Assembly (NCBI RefSeq): GCF_009741375.1
Contig: NZ_WOWP01000017.1
Coordinates: forward strand, 1-52,596
Direction: 5' to 3'
Length of the DNA: 52,596 bases
Origin: Flavobacterium rakeshii
GTDB taxonomy: Bacteria > Bacteroidota > Bacteroidia > Flavobacteriales > Flavobacteriaceae
The notes under the pieces were generated by a model. It made no database searches. It was not told where the DNA came from and saw only the letters and a program-made list of their open reading frames with translations. Both the position numbers and the translations under genes were made by a program. This document shows, in pieces, positions 50,801 through 52,596 of the stretch; position 1 is the first letter of the stretch; the number at the start of each line of letters is the position of its first letter.

Positions 50801-52596
50801 CGGATACTTGGGAATGGGATTTTGGCGACGGAAGTACTTCAATAGCACAAAACCCTATTCATACCTATGCATCACAAGGAGAATATACAGTAACATTAAA
50901 AGTAACCGATACAATTTTTAATACTTTTGATATCCATACAGATGTAGTTACAATACAACTGCCAACAGTTGATTTTACAACAGGTGTACCTTCAAACTGT
51001 ACTGATTATACCCTAGCTTTTACAGATGCTACTGCTTTTAGTGGAGATGGCAGTATTACAGCTTGGGAGTGGAACTTTGGTGATGGTACTACATCTGTAG
51101 TACAAAATCCTGAGCATACTTACAGTACATCAGGAACGTATACGGTTACACTAAAAGTAACTACAAATACTGGTTGTACATTTACAAAAACAAGCTCGGT
51201 TACGGTAAACAATCCTCTTTCAGGGAGTACTACAGTTACTAATACATCTTGTAGTGGCAGTAGCGATGGTGTAATAAATTTAACTGTTACCGGAGGTGCA
51301 GCGCCTTACACATTTGAATGGAGTAATTCTGCAACTACCGAAGATATAAGTAACCTTTCGGTAGGAACTTATTCAGTAACAATTACAGATGATAATGGTT
51401 GTACTACAACTACTTCTGCTGAAATTATTAATGGAGATACCACAGCACCAGTAGCAGATGTAGCGACTTTAGCCGACATCACAGCACAATGTGAGGTTTT
51501 AGAAAGTGATGTAACTGCACCAACAGCGACAGACAATTGCGGTGGATTGGTAACAGTAACCAATGATGCTGTTTTCCCAATCACAACACAGGGCACAACA
51601 GTAATCACATGGACTTATACCGATGAAAATGGTAACTACAGCACACAAACGCAAAATGTAGTAATTGAAGATACCACAGCACCAGTGGCAGGTGTAGCGA
51701 CTTTAGCCGATATTACAGCACAATGTGAGGTGCTTGAAAGTGACGTAACCCAACCAACAGCGACAGACAATTGCGGTGGATTGGTAACCGTGACAAACGA
51801 TGCAACCTTCCCAATCACAACACAGGGTACAACGGTAATCACTTGGACGTATACCGATGAAAACGGCAACTACAGCACACAAACACAAAATGTAGTAATT
51901 GAAGATACCATCGCACCAGTAGCAGATGTAACAACTTTAGCCGATATTACAGCGCAGTGTGAAGTACTTACTACCGATATAACGGTACCAACAGCAACCG
52001 ACAACTGTGGCGGAGAGGTAACAGTAACCAATGATGCTGTTTTCCCAATCACTACACAGGGTACAACAGTAATCACATGGACGTATACCGATGAAAATGG
52101 CAACTACAGCACACAAACACAAAATGTAGTGATTGAAGATACTACAGTACCAGTAGCAGATGTAGCTACTTTAGCTGATATCACGGCACAATGTGAAGTG
52201 CTTGAAAGTGAAGTAACTGCACCAACAGCAACCGATAACTGTGGCGGAGAGGTAACAGTAACCAATGATGCTGTTTTCCCAATCACAACACAGGGAACAA
52301 CAATAATCACATGGACGTATACCGATGAAAACGGCAACTACAGCACACAAATACAAAATGTAGTAATTGAAGATACTACAGTACCAGTGGTAGATGTAGC
52401 GACTTTAGCCGATATCACAGCACAATGTGAGGTACTTGAAAGTGATGTAACCGCGCCAACAGCAACCGATAACTGTGACGGAGTAGTAATGGTAACCAAT
52501 GATGCCGTTTTCCCAATCACAGCACAGGGAACAACAGTAATCACATGGACGTATACTGATGAAAATGGAAATGAGTCCACTCAAACGCAAAATGTA
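47818..52596 (+). CDS. Giant secreted adhesin: beta-helix, PKD, SprB and HYR repeats (runs off the right edge)
   Basis: ATG at 47818, open for 1593 codons to the edge. Signal peptide ([10 protein letters not shown]), then a cleaved-adhesin/choice-of-anchor-J-type domain (about 22-205, [11 protein letters not shown] ... [19 protein letters not shown]). Two copies of a 381-residue right-handed beta-helix unit start at 48469 and 49612 ([31 protein letters not shown]). Two PKD domains follow ([18 protein letters not shown]), a SprB repeat ([20 protein letters not shown]) and at least five 78-residue HYR-like repeats. Each half of the chain is a known surface-adhesin part list; T9SS export is expected but the sorting end is outside the window. 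Probably controlled by the upstream TPR-kinase/LuxR system. Confidence 0.9.
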   Translation, partial: MRALLHFIFISLFLVSGTNAVSQVIFQEDFDNIPGSTAGGLGTYSFPSGWTLANVDGFTPDPSVSYFNNASWIRREDFFNVQDSVAVSTSWYEPVNASDDWMWTPAINLASASYYNLQLSWGAQAPDPEFPDGYEVRIMTTPPTGSLGVMGNMLTNSDVLFSTEAENSDWTTRTVSLNSYTGQTVYIGFRNNSIDMFLLFIDDVIVEELPITPSTENVLYVNKNVVGGNKSGDSWENALPEVADALRWANGNQDPAWATTPLQIWVAGGTYNPLYSPQDGGNFGTNQDRYNSFLLVKDVQLYGGFAGTETTLSQRDLSITTNASVLSGDIGIPNNSSDNTCHVVVSTEDVGSAVLNGFTVTGGYASINNQIIVNGQSIINNSGGGIYINNSSPGLMHLTIVENNCNYKGGGLYILDSSSPIIDSSSPILKNIIITGNEANYGGGMCCSASSPNLTNVTMIGNSAGGYDSGNEIYNTYSSSYNITNSIIWGQVTNNSVTVSFTINSNSLIQNASNTANGNIDATGLTAEDIFTDPANGDYSLKLGSPAIDAGSNTLYTDAGGSLTNDTDLAGNQRVLDGIIDIGAYENQGIDLYPDANNVLYVNSNVSGGNGDGSSWENAIPQLADALKWAKYNEDSAWVTPPLQIWVAGGTYTPLYSPQDGLNFGSDQGRANSFLLVNNVQLYGGFAGSEANLSDRDLSLAGNATVLSGDIGALNDLSDNVYHVVVSAGNVGTALLNGFQINGGNADSNANLTINGQLITHRNGGGIFLRASSLSLTNVKISENTAILGGGMSNSDHSSPSLTNVMFSKNTAGNGGGIYNNNCTPSLTNVTISENTADFGSGMCNFGGSSPTINNSIVWGEIINDFSSYATYTHSLIQGSSNSSNGNIDATGLATEDIFTDPANGDYSLKLGSPAINTGSNTTYTNAGGSLLNDTDVAGNARVYDDSFFELDIIDMGAYEYSSDLPVYEADFSISPSAGCSLPHTVFFTDQSEQPDTWEWDFGDGSTSIAQNPIHTYASQGEYTVTLKVTDTIFNTFDIHTDVVTIQLPTVDFTTGVPSNCTDYTLAFTDATAFSGDGSITAWEWNFGDGTTSVVQNPEHTYSTSGTYTVTLKVTTNTGCTFTKTSSVTVNNPLSGSTTVTNTSCSGSSDGVINLTVTGGAAPYTFEWSNSATTEDISNLSVGTYSVTITDDNGCTTTTSAEIINGDTTAPVADVATLADITAQCEVLESDVTAPTATDNCGGLVTVTNDAVFPITTQGTTVITWTYTDENGNYSTQTQNVVIEDTTAPVAGVATLADITAQCEVLESDVTQPTATDNCGGLVTVTNDATFPITTQGTTVITWTYTDENGNYSTQTQNVVIEDTIAPVADVTTLADITAQCEVLTTDITVPTATDNCGGEVTVTNDAVFPITTQGTTVITWTYTDENGNYSTQTQNVVIEDTTVPVADVATLADITAQCEVLESEVTAPTATDNCGGEVTVTNDAVFPITTQGTTIITWTYTDENGNYSTQIQNVVIEDTTVPVVDVATLADITAQCEVLESDVTAPTATDNCDGVVMVTNDAVFPITAQGTTVITWTYTDENGNESTQTQNV
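51436..52596 (+). repeat. Tandem 234-bp repeats encoding HYR-like modules
   Basis: Units start at 51436, 51670, 51904, 52138 and 52372, exactly 234 bp (78 codons) apart; the fifth is cut by the edge. Each encodes [20 protein letters not shown] ... ATDNCGG ... [20 protein letters not shown]. The units are very similar at DNA level, including long stretches such as the AATGATGCTGTTTTCCCAAT core, so copy number may change by recombination and assemblies may collapse here. Confidence 0.95.

Noticed and set aside
51369..52590. Series of minus-strand frames about 61-80 codons long at 234-bp intervals
   Set aside because: Shadows of the tandem HYR repeats of the plus-strand adhesin.
51436..52596. 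Regular repeats considered as a CRISPR array
   Set aside because: Period of 234 bp, in-frame and coding; no short repeats with unique spacers and no cas genes.

Overview
The window looks like a chromosomal segment of a flavobacterium-like member of the Bacteroidota. The DNA is AT-rich. Several starts are preceded by the Bacteroidota -7 box TAnnTTTG. Two secreted proteins end in type IX secretion (T9SS) type A sorting domains, and giant PKD/SprB/HYR-repeat surface proteins run off both edges. No tRNA, rRNA or CRISPR array was seen.

Layout. 1-1574 (-): N-terminal part of a giant PKD/SprB/HYR adhesin. 2103-4339 (-): PAS histidine kinase plus a response regulator fused to a CRP/FNR DNA-binding module. 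4888-8832: a complete 3945-bp IS1595-family (ISXO2-like) transposon with 26-bp perfect terminal inverted repeats and an 8-bp target duplication (AAAAATAA). It carries passenger genes (a membrane protein, an exported HNH nuclease, several small ORFs) and a structured non-coding segment. 8855-11218 (+): small hypothetical genes with two paralogues of an immunity-like family (a third copy is at 22501) and broken genes. 11402-14095 (-): T9SS-secreted GH87 alpha-1,3-glucanase-like enzyme. 14538-22323 (-): OmpR regulator, kinase, TonB-dependent-receptor-like barrel, LTA-synthase-fold sulfatase, diacylglycerol-kinase-like enzyme and lipoprotein. 22845-30471 (-): a second OmpR/kinase pair and a CzcCBA/CusCBA-type RND efflux operon. 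30666-44076: a possibly undescribed glycan/exopolysaccharide locus. 44139-44828 (+): orphan toxin tail with a probable immunity gene. 44982-47553 (+): TPR sensor kinase and LuxR-type regulator. 47642 to the edge (+): small exported ORF and a second giant adhesin with 234-bp tandem repeats.

The 30.6-44 kb locus is the most interesting part. A receiver domain is fused to an ALG5/DPM1-like GT2 glycosyltransferase (30666). Next to it are a large GT-C-like multi-spanning membrane protein, an Ig-like envelope protein and a membrane-anchored GH5-type enzyme in overlapping genes (32039-37894), a soluble GT4 transferase (37877), a TPR plus outer-membrane beta-barrel protein resembling BcsC/PgaA exporters (39448) and a T9SS-secreted DUF4114-like protein (41641). 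Read together this suggests: phospho-controlled synthesis of a polyprenyl-phosphate sugar, periplasmic transfer by the GT-C protein, trimming by GH5, export through the TPR barrel. Function is inferred.

The PAS kinase, receiver-GT2 and GT4 promoters share one architecture: 9-bp direct repeats with a 21-bp period (consensus on + strand about GRTGAAYGG), whose near edge lies exactly 33 bp from the upstream edge of a TAnnTTTR -7 box. This implies one regulator, probably LytTR-like and not encoded here, links the PAS kinase/CRP-type regulator to the glycan locus. A second element is shared by the promoters of the 22323 regulator operon and the efflux operon, and a perfect inverted repeat near -45 precedes the genes after the LuxR-type regulator.
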